A stretch of 8,013 nt of DNA, taken from the NCBI GenBank assembly GCA_016234305.1, contig JACRFM010000011.1, positions 1 through 8,013 of the forward strand. Reading direction: 5' to 3'. Shown here piece by piece: positions 1 through 4,929 of this stretch (position 1 is the stretch's first letter; every line of letters starts with the position of its first letter). Made by a program: the position numbers and the translations under genes. A model generated the notes under the pieces. The model saw only the letters and a list, made by a program, of their open reading frames with translations, was not told where the DNA came from and searched no databases. The stretch is from Candidatus Kerfeldbacteria bacterium (GTDB taxonomy: Bacteria > Patescibacteriota > Patescibacteriia > Veblenbacterales > UBA10138).

Positions 1-124
1 AGACCAGAACCGTCGCTTGAATTTCCTCTATGAGCGCACCAGGAAAACTTACGACACTTTCCTCGTTATTGCCAGAATTCGTTGTTATTTAAAAGTGCTA
101 AGTAAATCAAGGATTAAACATTAG
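1..124 (+). CDS. Transposase C-terminal fragment, IS5-like (cut by window edge)
   Basis: An open frame enters from the left edge (first full codon at base 2) and ends with TAG at 122-124, giving 40 residues. The stretch RRLNFLYERTRKTYDTFL, followed by a hydrophobic segment (VIARIRCYLKVL), resembles the end of IS5-type DDE transposases. There an 'R-F-R-R-L-x-x-R-Y-E-R' helix is followed by a hydrophobic helix after the catalytic Glu. No catalytic residue is inside the window, so the family is inferred from the tail alone, and IS982 or another DDE family is possible. The right end of the element should lie shortly after the stop, but I could not fix an inverted repeat. Confidence 0.55.
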   Translation, partial: DQNRRLNFLYERTRKTYDTFLVIARIRCYLKVLSKSRIKH

Positions 125-189
125 TTTTTAGATGACCTCATTATAAGAATTTGTCCTAGTTTTGACTTTTGACTTCTAATTTTTATTTT

Positions 190-241
190 GGTTGCCTCGC
201 GCAACCATCCCGATGGCCATCGGGATAAAAGCGAAGCTTTT
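190..241. repeat. Triple-hairpin intergenic repeat, copy 1
   Basis: Three consecutive fold-backs stand side by side: GGTTGC/GCAACC (190-206, 5-nt loop), the perfect 20-nt palindrome ATCCCGATGGCCATCGGGAT (207-226), and AAAAGC-GAA-GCTTTT (227-241). A second copy in the same orientation lies at 5759-5810. The two share nearly every base outside the first loop, one position of the central palindrome and one position of the third stem. Both sit in AT-rich intergenic DNA. Copy 1 ends 22 nt before recR. It behaves like a dispersed REP/MITE-type element. The last stem plus the following T-rich bases could also act as a weak terminator. Confidence 0.85.
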
Positions 242-263
242 ATTTGGATTTTGAATTTCTACT

Positions 264-863
264 ATGTCCCCCACGCCCCACGCCTTAGACAGACTAATTC
301 AAGAATTTACCAAACTGCCCGGCATTGGCCCTAAAACCGCTGAACGACTGGTTTATTATCTGCTTAAACAACCCAAAGAAAACTTGTCCTTGCTGGCTGA
401 AAGTTTAAACCAAGTAAAAACCGAAGTTACGGTTTGCAGCCGCTGTTACCGTTTTAGCGACCAAAACCCTTGTCTAATTTGCGCTGATAAAAAACGCGAC
501 CACAGTTTAATTTGCGTAGTGGCTGAAAGCCAAAATATACCAGTTATTGAAAAAACTAACGCCTTCAACGGCTTATACCACGTGCTGGGAGGCTTAATTA
601 GCCCTCTTGAGGGCACTACGCCGGATAAACTGCATATTAGCGAATTAGAGGCCCGCCTTAAGGCTAATGGGGTCAAAGAGGTCATTCTGGCCCTAAATCC
701 TGACGTGGACGGCGAAACTACCAGTCTTTATTTAAGCCAGCTGATAAAGCCCCAAGGGATTAAGGTAACTAAACTAGCGCGCGGCCTGCCCATGGGAGCG
801 GATTTGGAATATGCTGATGAAATAACATTGGAAAGTGCGCTCACCGGCCGCCGGGAATTATAA
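264..863 (+). CDS. recR: Recombination mediator protein RecR
   Basis: RecR works with RecO (and RecF) to load RecA onto gapped DNA coated with single-strand-binding protein, in the cytoplasm. The 199 residues match the family length and order. A helix-hairpin-helix lies near residues 11-30 (KLPGIGPKTAERL). A four-cysteine zinc site is formed by C58, C61, C70 and C73. A Toprim domain runs from about residue 82, with the acidic residue E88 and the NPDVDGE stretch at 145-151. The conserved tail LPMGADLEYADEITLESAL closes the protein. The ATG at 264 gives the standard N-terminus. No Shine-Dalgarno precedes it, and no convincing promoter was seen. Unusually, dnaX and the YbaB-type gene that often precede recR are absent; a repeat and a transposase tail lie upstream instead. 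Confidence 0.97.
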   Translation: MSPTPHALDRLIQEFTKLPGIGPKTAERLVYYLLKQPKENLSLLAESLNQVKTEVTVCSRCYRFSDQNPCLICADKKRDHSLICVVAESQNIPVIEKTNAFNGLYHVLGGLISPLEGTTPDKLHISELEARLKANGVKEVILALNPDVDGETTSLYLSQLIKPQGIKVTKLARGLPMGADLEYADEITLESALTGRREL

Positions 864-898
864 TGAAGCTCCGCAGGTTTATCCGCCTTCGCAAAAAG

Positions 899-958
899 AC
901 CTCGGGCGGCCTACTCCGTCCCGCTTAGCGTGGTTTGGAAGGCTGGATAAGCCCGAGG
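899..958. repeat. Internal duplicated hairpin unit, copy A
   Basis: This unit opens with the 20-mer at 899-918 (key bases CCTCGGGCGGCC then TACTCCG) and closes with GAAGGCTGGATAAGCCCGAGG (ending at 958). The ends pair through CCTCGGGC and GCCCGAGG. The same 20-mer recurs exactly at 1040-1059, and the closing block recurs with two changes at 1085-1103. The middle of the unit differs between copies. Confidence 0.8.
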
Positions 959-1039
959 ATGAATGCGGAGGTAGGACCATCCGAAGCTCAAAGAGCGAAG
1001 GAGGGTGCTTCGGCGGATTTCGCCGAAGAAACGAAGGAT

Positions 1040-1103
1040 ACCTCGGGCGGCCTACTCCGCCTTCGTCCCGATGTACATCGAGATGAAGGCTGGATGAGCC
1101 CGT
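1040..1103. repeat. Internal duplicated hairpin unit, copy B
   Basis: This is the second copy of the unit at 899-958, offset by 141 nt. Its first 20 bases are identical. The closing block reads GGATGAGCCCGTGG in place of GGATAAGCCCGAGG. The loop side holds a different insert, a near-palindrome TCCCGATG-TA-CATCGAGA at 1066-1083. It resembles the central palindrome of the dispersed repeats at 207-226 and 5776-5795. Confidence 0.8.
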
Positions 1104-1194
1104 GGAGGCTTCATTCAGGCTTCGTAGCCGCAGAGGGGACGCCGCTGCTTTCTCTACCCCGCGGTGTTCTATAAGCTCGGGAAGTGCTTCACTT

Positions 1195-1226
1195 AAAAAC
1201 CTTCCGCCCAGTGGCGGGAGGTTTTT
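1195..1226. terminator. Bidirectional intrinsic terminator
   Basis: A 14-bp stem (AAAAACCTTCCGCC with GGCGGGAGGTTTTT, one G-T pair) has a CAGT loop. It is flanked by T runs in both directions. It lies between recR plus the structured stretch on the plus strand and the small acidic gene on the minus strand, whose stop codon is 11 nt away. It can end transcription from both sides. Confidence 0.92.
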
Positions 1227-1237
1227 AATATTGCTAT

Positions 1238-1357
1238 TTAGACTTTTGCTTCATCGGCAGCGTCTTCATCTGTCTTTTCCTCTACCGCTTCCTCCGGCTC
1301 AACTGCCGGAGTTACGGTCTGATCATAGCCGGTTGGCATAACTTGGTCATCTGACAT
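1238..1357 (-). CDS. Small acidic hypothetical protein (39 residues)
   Basis: The frame opens with ATG at 1357-1355 and ends with TAA at 1240-1238. The product begins MSDDQVMPTGYDQTV and continues into a Pro/Glu/Ala/Asp-rich tail. It carries 13 Asp/Glu and only two Lys, has no Cys, and has no membrane segment, so it is probably disordered and cytoplasmic. Its reality is supported by a Shine-Dalgarno AAGGA 9 nt before the start, rare among its neighbours, and by the terminator immediately after its stop. It follows rplU on the same strand with an 83-nt gap and no visible terminator between, so it may be co-transcribed with ribosomal protein L21. I recognise no family. Confidence 0.7.
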   Translation of the reverse strand: MSDDQVMPTGYDQTVTPAVEPEEAVEEKTDEDAADEAKV

Positions 1358-1440
1358 ATTTATATATCCTTGTGTCTTAACCCTCAAAGCCGAAACTTTA
1401 AAAAATTAAGAAATTAGGGTTAATAAGAAAATTCAATTCG

Positions 1441-1758
1441 CTAAACTACCTTTTCAATTTTAACTTCACTAAACGGCTGACGATGACCGTATTTTTTATG
1501 ATGTCTGATTTTAGCTTTATAGTGCACCACCATAATCTTATCAGCCCGCCCTTGCTTAACCAGCTTAGCCGTGACTTTAGTTTTAAGTTGCGGCTGGCCA
1601 ATCTCAACTTGCGAACCATCACTTTCAGCCGCCAATAAAACCTCCTCAAAAATTACCGGCTTATCTGATTCCACGGCCAGTTTTTCAACTTTCAGGGTAT
1701 CCCCTTCTTTAACTAAGTACTGTTTACCGCCAGTACGAACTACCGCGAATTTTGTCAT
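1441..1758 (-). CDS. rplU: 50S ribosomal protein L21
   Basis: L21 binds 23S rRNA in the large ribosomal subunit. The 105 residues match the usual bacterial length. The N-terminal strand FAVVRTGGKQYLV (4-16) and the basic C-terminal rRNA-binding block with GHRQPF at 91-96 are diagnostic. The ATG at 1758 gives the standard start, and the gene ends with TAG. There is no Shine-Dalgarno. A strong promoter (1782-1810) would give a leader of only about 17 nt. The usual partner rpmA (L27) is not adjacent; the small acidic gene occupies that position. Confidence 0.97.
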   Translation of the reverse strand: MTKFAVVRTGGKQYLVKEGDTLKVEKLAVESDKPVIFEEVLLAAESDGSQVEIGQPQLKTKVTAKLVKQGRADKIMVVHYKAKIRHHKKYGHRQPFSEVKIEKVV

Positions 1759-1781
1759 ATAAAATAAAGTTAAGTAAGATT

Positions 1782-1810
1782 ATGATACCGGAAGAACCAA
1801 TAACTGTCAA
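1782..1810 (-). promoter_or_regulatory. Sigma70-type promoter for rplU
   Basis: Read on the minus strand, TTGACA (1810-1805), a 17-nt spacer and TATCAT (1787-1782) form a near-consensus promoter. Transcription would start near 1775, about 17 nt before the rplU ATG. Confidence 0.8.
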
Positions 1811-1834
1811 GGAAGGTTTAGCTACTGGTTGCAC

Positions 1835-1869
1835 AGGAGCACCCTCTGCAAGATGCAGAGGGTGCTCCT
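1835..1869. terminator. 16-bp perfect hairpin between the DUF192 gene and rplU
   Basis: AGGAGCACCCTCTGCA (1835-1850) and its exact complement (1854-1869) are separated by an AGA loop. The hairpin lies 7 nt past the DUF192 stop and upstream of the rplU -35 box, so it is not part of the rplU leader. Neither side has a T run, so it is not a textbook intrinsic terminator. It may stabilise the 3' end of the DUF192 transcript or be a REP-like palindrome. Confidence 0.55.
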
Positions 1870-1876
1870 ATATTTC

Positions 1877-2326
1877 TCAAAAACCAATTACCTCATCCCC
1901 AATCTTAATACCATTGTCCTTAATCCAGCCAGCCGGCACTTCAATTACGGCATCCACTGGCGCGCGAGCTTGCAAGGTTTCAGGACGGGGAAAATCCTTA
2001 AGCGGCGGCGGAATATTGGCATTAAGCTGAATTATCTTACCTTCCCTAACCCATATAAAATCCAACGCAAACTTCATTTCATTCATCCAAAAATTATACC
2101 GGCCAGCTTGGGCAAATTTAAACAGCATACCCGTACCGGGCGCCAAAGACTCGCGTCCGGATAACCCGCGTGTTTGCTGCTTAGTGGTAAACGCCAATTC
2201 AACCCTAAGGGGGACGCCGCCGACTTTAATATCGCGCCAGTCAGTCTGATTAACCTCGGCCTTAGGCGCCACTGCGCAGCCGGATAAAAATAGAGTCACT
2301 ACGCTAATTGCTATAAACCTTGACAT
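1877..2326 (-). CDS. DUF192 family lipoprotein
   Basis: The 149 residues begin with a short signal peptide and a lipobox LSGC, with the lipidated cysteine at position 17. The protein should be anchored to the outer face of the cytoplasmic membrane. The DUF192 domain follows: TRGLSGRESLAPGTGMLF (52-69), FWMNEMKFALDFIWV (79-93), NIPPP (104-108) and a C-terminal DAVIEVPAG with GIKIGDEV. The family is a small beta-barrel fold of unknown biochemical function, often exported. A probable promoter (TTGCTT, 18-nt spacer, TATACT at 2367-2338) would place the transcript start only 5-6 nt before the ATG. The gene ends with TGA and is followed by a perfect hairpin. Confidence 0.9.
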   Translation of the reverse strand: MSRFIAISVVTLFLSGCAVAPKAEVNQTDWRDIKVGGVPLRVELAFTTKQQTRGLSGRESLAPGTGMLFKFAQAGRYNFWMNEMKFALDFIWVREGKIIQLNANIPPPLKDFPRPETLQARAPVDAVIEVPAGWIKDNGIKIGDEVIGF

Positions 2327-2347
2327 AAACTGTATTTAGTATAGAAT
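2320..2347 (+). promoter_or_regulatory. Sigma70-type promoter for the 233-residue orphan gene
   Basis: TTGACA (2320-2325), a 16-nt spacer and TAGAAT (2342-2347) are followed by an expected start near 2354, about 48 nt before the ATG at 2402. The -35 box overlaps the start codon of the divergent DUF192 gene, so the two transcription units overlap at their 5' ends. Confidence 0.72.
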
Positions 2348-2367
2348 AAATTGTTATAACAAAGCAA
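2338..2367 (-). promoter_or_regulatory. Probable promoter for the DUF192 lipoprotein gene
   Basis: On the minus strand TTGCTT (2367-2362) and TATACT (2343-2338) are 18 nt apart. The predicted start near 2331 leaves a leader of about 5 nt, so the message would be nearly leaderless. The boxes are less close to consensus than those of the facing promoter. Confidence 0.45.
2351..2362. promoter_or_regulatory. Palindromic operator candidate TTGTTATAACAA
   Basis: This is a perfect 12-bp palindrome. It covers the expected transcription start of the plus-strand promoter (about 2354) and lies in the spacer of the minus-strand promoter. A dimeric repressor bound here could block both genes. The AT-rich context makes a chance palindrome possible. 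Confidence 0.35.
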
Positions 2368-2401
2368 AACACCAAACCAAAACAAAATAAGGATCTTTAA
2401 A

Positions 2402-3103
2402 ATGAAAAATAATTCTAAAGCTGGAAAGGGTTTGAATCATTTATTAAAAGATTCAGCTATCAACCCGGTGGCAGTAAAAGAGAATAACCAAATTCTGATA
2501 TCGCCCGAAGGTAAAGTAATCGGTAATTCTGATGAAATAAACAATCTTGGTTTAACCATAACTTCGGAAAAATCAAATCTATTTCATGAATATCTGTCGG
2601 CTGTCAAAGAACAAATTACCGAGGATGAATTCTCTCTCATTAAATTCAATTACCGCAGTCTATTGCCCAAAAACTGGAATAATAATACCTATTTAGATTT
2701 TACAAATATCATTGTCCATAAAAAACCAGTCAAATTAGAAAACGAACAACTGGTTAATGTTGTAACTTCTCCGGAATTTTGGGACTATGTCAATTTAATT
2801 CGTAAAAAACTGCAACAAGGATTAAAAATTAAAAAATTGCGTGAAATCTTAACAACCGAATTCTATACCATAGAAGAATTAAAAAATCTGATACTTGATG
2901 AATTCACGCAAATCGCAATTGATTCAATCCTAACTAAAGGATTAGAACTGGATAATCTATTAAATGAAGCTGTTGCGCTCGGTGCCAGCGACCAGGAAAT
3001 CCATTTCCAAGTTTTAGAAAAAATCTGGAAAGACCCGATTATAAAATTCTACCATAACAACGGCATTATTACCGAAAAAACCGTTGAAAAATATCAAAAT
3101 TGA
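2402..3103 (+). CDS. Hypothetical protein, 233 residues, AT-rich orphan
   Basis: I do not recognise this protein. It has no signal peptide, no membrane segment and no Cys. The first 50 residues look loosely structured (MKNNSKAGKGLNHLLKD, then ILISPEGKVIG). The rest appears mainly helical, with charged stretches such as IRKKLQQGLKIKKLREIL and EELKNLILDEFTQIAIDSIL. The start is well supported by AAGGA at 2389-2393, 8 nt before the ATG. The gene has its own promoter and terminator and faces opposite to both neighbours. Its codons are visibly richer in A and T (AAA, AAT, GAA, ATT) than those of recR, map or adk, which suits a recent arrival or a fast-evolving lineage-specific gene. It ends with TGA. 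Confidence 0.85.
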   Translation: MKNNSKAGKGLNHLLKDSAINPVAVKENNQILISPEGKVIGNSDEINNLGLTITSEKSNLFHEYLSAVKEQITEDEFSLIKFNYRSLLPKNWNNNTYLDFTNIIVHKKPVKLENEQLVNVVTSPEFWDYVNLIRKKLQQGLKIKKLREILTTEFYTIEELKNLILDEFTQIAIDSILTKGLELDNLLNEAVALGASDQEIHFQVLEKIWKDPIIKFYHNNGIITEKTVEKYQN

Positions 3104-3111
3104 ACTTCCCC

Positions 3112-3148
3112 GAGACGGCAATTTATTAATGCCGTCTCAATTTTTTTT
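3112..3148 (+). terminator. Intrinsic terminator of the 233-residue orphan gene
   Basis: GAGACGGCA (3112-3120) and TGCCGTCTC (3130-3138) form a 9-bp stem with a 9-nt loop. AA and eight T follow. It starts 8 nt after the TGA of the orphan gene. Its right arm overlaps the stop codon of the convergent transferase gene (3137-3139), so the two 3' ends are packed together. Confidence 0.92.
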
Positions 3149-4210
3149 ATATTTATAAACCCAGACGAGTAACCCGGCCAAAAGGGCCATAACAAGTACT
3201 AAAATGCCGAGTGCCATCAGTTTGCCGCGGCTTCCCAAAAACAAAGCGCTGGTGCCAAAAACCGCGGTTAAGGCGTACAAAAATACTACCGCTTGCCGAT
3301 GCGATAAGCCGACATCCAGCAAGCGATGATGCAGGTGCTTGCGGTCGGCTGTACCCAAACTCTTTTTTTCCCAAAATAGGCGCCGCAAAATTATCCAGGC
3401 TACATCCAGGGCCGGCACGCCCATGACTAAAAAGGCCGTGGCAATTTTACTGCCACTCACAATCGCCAGCACACCCAAAGTAAAACCAATAAACAAACTG
3501 CCGCCTTCACCCAAAAATACCCGCGCCGGGTGCCAATTCCACACCAAAAATCCGAGGAGCGAACCGGCTAAAATTATCGCCAACAATCCAACCGATGGCT
3601 GGTAAAACGGGGTAAACCGCGTAAGGGCAAATATCACCAAGCTGCCAATCACCCCAATACCGCTGGCCAAACCGTCTAAACCATCAAGCAACTTGGTAGT
3701 ATAAGTCATACCTAAAAGCCACATAAAAGTAATCCCCAAGGGCCAATAGCCAAAAACCGACAAATCAACCGCTCCGCCGCCCACCGGATTAGTTATAACT
3801 TTTACGCTCACGCCGGTAGACATTACCAGCAAAATCGCCGCCACTGGCGCGACCAGCTGCCAAGCAGGTTTTAAATTTTTATAATCGTCAATTGACCCGC
3901 CCAGCATTATTAAAAAACCCGACGCGAGCAGCGCCACCATAATTTCCAATGACAAATCCTTGGCGGGCAGCCAAGGCGTAAAAATCGCCGCCCCAAGCAC
4001 CGAAACCGCGAAGGATAAATATATAGCCCAACCGCCAAGCAGCGGTATGGGTCGGGAATGAATTTTTCGTTCCTGGTCCGGATAATCAACCACCCCGCGC
4101 GCTCGGGCAAAATGCTTCACCGCATAAGTCAAAACTGCTGATAATAAACCAGCGCTCAAGAAAAATAATAAAAATTGCGAACCTGTCATACCCAGTAACA
4201 ATAATTTCAC
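3137..4210 (-). CDS. WecA/TagO/MraY-family polyprenyl-phosphate sugar-1-phosphate transferase
   Basis: This polytopic membrane enzyme (357 residues, many hydrophobic segments) should transfer a HexNAc-1-phosphate from its UDP form to polyprenyl phosphate, the first step of a surface glycan. Visible motifs are RKIHSRPIPLLGG (48-60), the Mg-binding pair D108-D109 in GSIDDYKNL, LLDGLDGLASG (174-184, D176 and D179), FLGEGGS (232-238) and DRKHLHHRLL (289-298). The histidine motif favours the WecA/TagO branch over MraY. Two positions depart from the usual pattern: E235 where most family members have Asp (F-x-G-D-x-G-S), and K173 where an Asn normally precedes the DG motif. The frame begins with GTG at 4210; an ATG at residue 8 is an alternative start. 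Neither has a Shine-Dalgarno. The substrate cannot be told from sequence. Confidence 0.93.
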   Translation of the reverse strand: MKLLLLGMTGSQFLLFFLSAGLLSAVLTYAVKHFARARGVVDYPDQERKIHSRPIPLLGGWAIYLSFAVSVLGAAIFTPWLPAKDLSLEIMVALLASGFLIMLGGSIDDYKNLKPAWQLVAPVAAILLVMSTGVSVKVITNPVGGGAVDLSVFGYWPLGITFMWLLGMTYTTKLLDGLDGLASGIGVIGSLVIFALTRFTPFYQPSVGLLAIILAGSLLGFLVWNWHPARVFLGEGGSLFIGFTLGVLAIVSGSKIATAFLVMGVPALDVAWIILRRLFWEKKSLGTADRKHLHHRLLDVGLSHRQAVVFLYALTAVFGTSALFLGSRGKLMALGILVLVMALLAGLLVWVYKYKKN

Positions 4211-4338
4211 TAGGCACTTTAATACGAGCCGAGTGAAAAAAAATTTAAATTAGCTAAACTCAAAATCATAGTTTTATAAATGGGGATTAAGATTACGTGC
4301 CTAGGGCGAGTATAGCGAAATTTTGTTACTGGGCTTAA

Positions 4339-4725
4339 TTAAAAATACCGGTCTAAATAATCCTGCAATAAATACATAGCGGCTAATTCATCATCAGTCA
4401 GTCTGGAGCCACTTTGTTTAGCGCCCAAAGCCCGCTTGGTAGTTAAACGTTCGTCCAATAACTCAACCGGAACAGTGATTAACTCTTGTAATTTACTTAC
4501 AAAATCCACCGTCGTCTCAGTTTGCTTAGTGGCCTGACCCTGCATATTCAAGGGCTGACCAACAATTATCAGGCTGACTTCTTCCTCTTTAACCAAGACA
4601 ACAATCTGGTGAGTTAAATTTGGCGCGGCTGTTAACAGACCGCGAGGAAAAGCCAGCTTGGTGATGGTATCACCAATGGCCAAACCGACTTTATTTAAAC
4701 CGTAATCAATTGCCAATATCTTCAT
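4339..4725 (-). CDS. ruvX: RuvX/YqgF family RNase H-fold nuclease
   Basis: The family acts as a Holliday-junction resolvase-like nuclease and in pre-16S rRNA 5' end maturation. The 128 residues are near the usual short length. LAIDYGLNKVGLAIGD (4-19) carries the first catalytic Asp (D7). IIVGQPLNMQGQ (53-64) is the conserved central strand and loop. LLDERLTT (89-96) supplies E92. DDELAAMYLLQDYL (111-124) supplies D112. All three acidic positions are intact, so it should be active. The ATG at 4725 gives the standard N-terminus, without a Shine-Dalgarno. It lies 128 nt upstream of the transferase on the same strand and 204 nt downstream of map. Confidence 0.95.
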   Translation of the reverse strand: MKILAIDYGLNKVGLAIGDTITKLAFPRGLLTAAPNLTHQIVVLVKEEEVSLIIVGQPLNMQGQATKQTETTVDFVSKLQELITVPVELLDERLTTKRALGAKQSGSRLTDDELAAMYLLQDYLDRYF

Positions 4726-4743
4726 AAATTAAAAATGTAAATA

Positions 4744-4841
4744 CCTGCCCGACGCTAGCCTTGCCTTATTAGTCAACGATTGTTTAGTTACTGTATGTAT
4801 ACTCATCGCTAGATTATGTTTAAGGCTTTAGCTCTGGCAGG
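4744..4841. repeat. Imperfect inverted repeat between map and ruvX
   Basis: CCTGCC...GCT.AGCCTT (4744-4762) is roughly complementary to AAGGCT...AGC...GGCAGG (4822-4841), with about 60 nt between. Six bases pair exactly at each end of each arm. The GC-rich arms stand out from their AT-rich surroundings. It could be a small fold-back element or part of the ruvX leader. No reading frame is present. Confidence 0.45.
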
Positions 4842-4848
4842 CGGGTCA

Positions 4849-4918
4849 AAAATCAAAATTACAATGTAAAATGTTAAAATTTTTTCATTTTAATATGTCA
4901 TTTTACATTTTGATTTTT
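4849..4918. repeat. AT-rich fold-back downstream of map
   Basis: AAAATCAAAAT at the left is answered by ATTTTGATTTT at the right. Between them, ATGTAAAATG and CATTTTACAT also pair. The stem is long but nearly free of GC. It lies directly after the map stop on the minus strand and could slow or end transcription weakly. It could also be a remnant of the AT-rich flanks seen around the triple-hairpin repeats. Confidence 0.5.
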
Positions 4919-4929
4919 AAATTTTAAAT

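Larger units (their letters stand above)
862..1194 (+). ncRNA. Candidate structured RNA or fold-back element after recR
   Basis: This GC-rich stretch starts at the recR stop codon and runs to a strong terminator. It has no convincing reading frame. A long-range stem pairs 862-872 (AATGAAGCTCC) with 1104-1115 (GGAGGCTTCATT, one bulge), closing about 250 nt. Inside are CCTCGGGC (900-907) with GCCCGAGG (951-958); CTTCGGCG-GATTT-CGCCGAAG (1008-1028); CCTCGGGC (1041-1048) with GCCCGTGG (1096-1103, one mismatch); and CCTTC...GAAGG (1060-1089) around a CGATGTACATCG core. A further arm at 1129-1164 pairs CCGC and GGGG with CCCC and GCGG. It could be the folded 3' untranslated region of recR, an independent small RNA, or a dead fold-back transposable element. 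The folding is visible, but expression is not. Confidence 0.5.

Noticed and set aside
162..189. Possible recR promoter with two TTGACT boxes
   Set aside because: The best -10 at proper spacing is TATTTT, and the DNA is low-complexity T-rich. The support is too weak to call.
190..241. CRISPR array
   Set aside because: The two copies are 5.5 kb apart rather than regularly spaced, and no cas gene is in the window.
862..1194. RNase P RNA, tmRNA or a group I intron
   Set aside because: I could not find the conserved RNase P core (AGGAAAGTCC-like and ACAGNRA-like motifs), a tRNA-like acceptor end or tag frame, or a group I core on either strand.
835..1341. Overlapping open frames across the GC-rich stretch after recR (about 80 residues each)
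   Set aside because: Their products are rich in Arg, Gly, Pro and Ser with no motif. They overlap each other and recR or the small acidic gene. They arise because GC-rich stems lack stop codons.
1571..2164. Plus-strand frames across rplU and the DUF192 gene
   Set aside because: They are shadows of clear minus-strand genes with family motifs, and their translations have no recognisable features.
3211..3605. Plus-strand frames inside the transferase gene
   Set aside because: They are Arg/Pro-rich shadows of a well-supported membrane protein gene.
4210..4304. Eight-base inverted repeat CTAGGCAC / GTGCCTAG flanking the ruvX-transferase spacer
   Set aside because: The arms are short and 79 nt apart, and the left arm overlaps the transferase start codon. 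Nothing else in the sequence supports an element or hairpin here.
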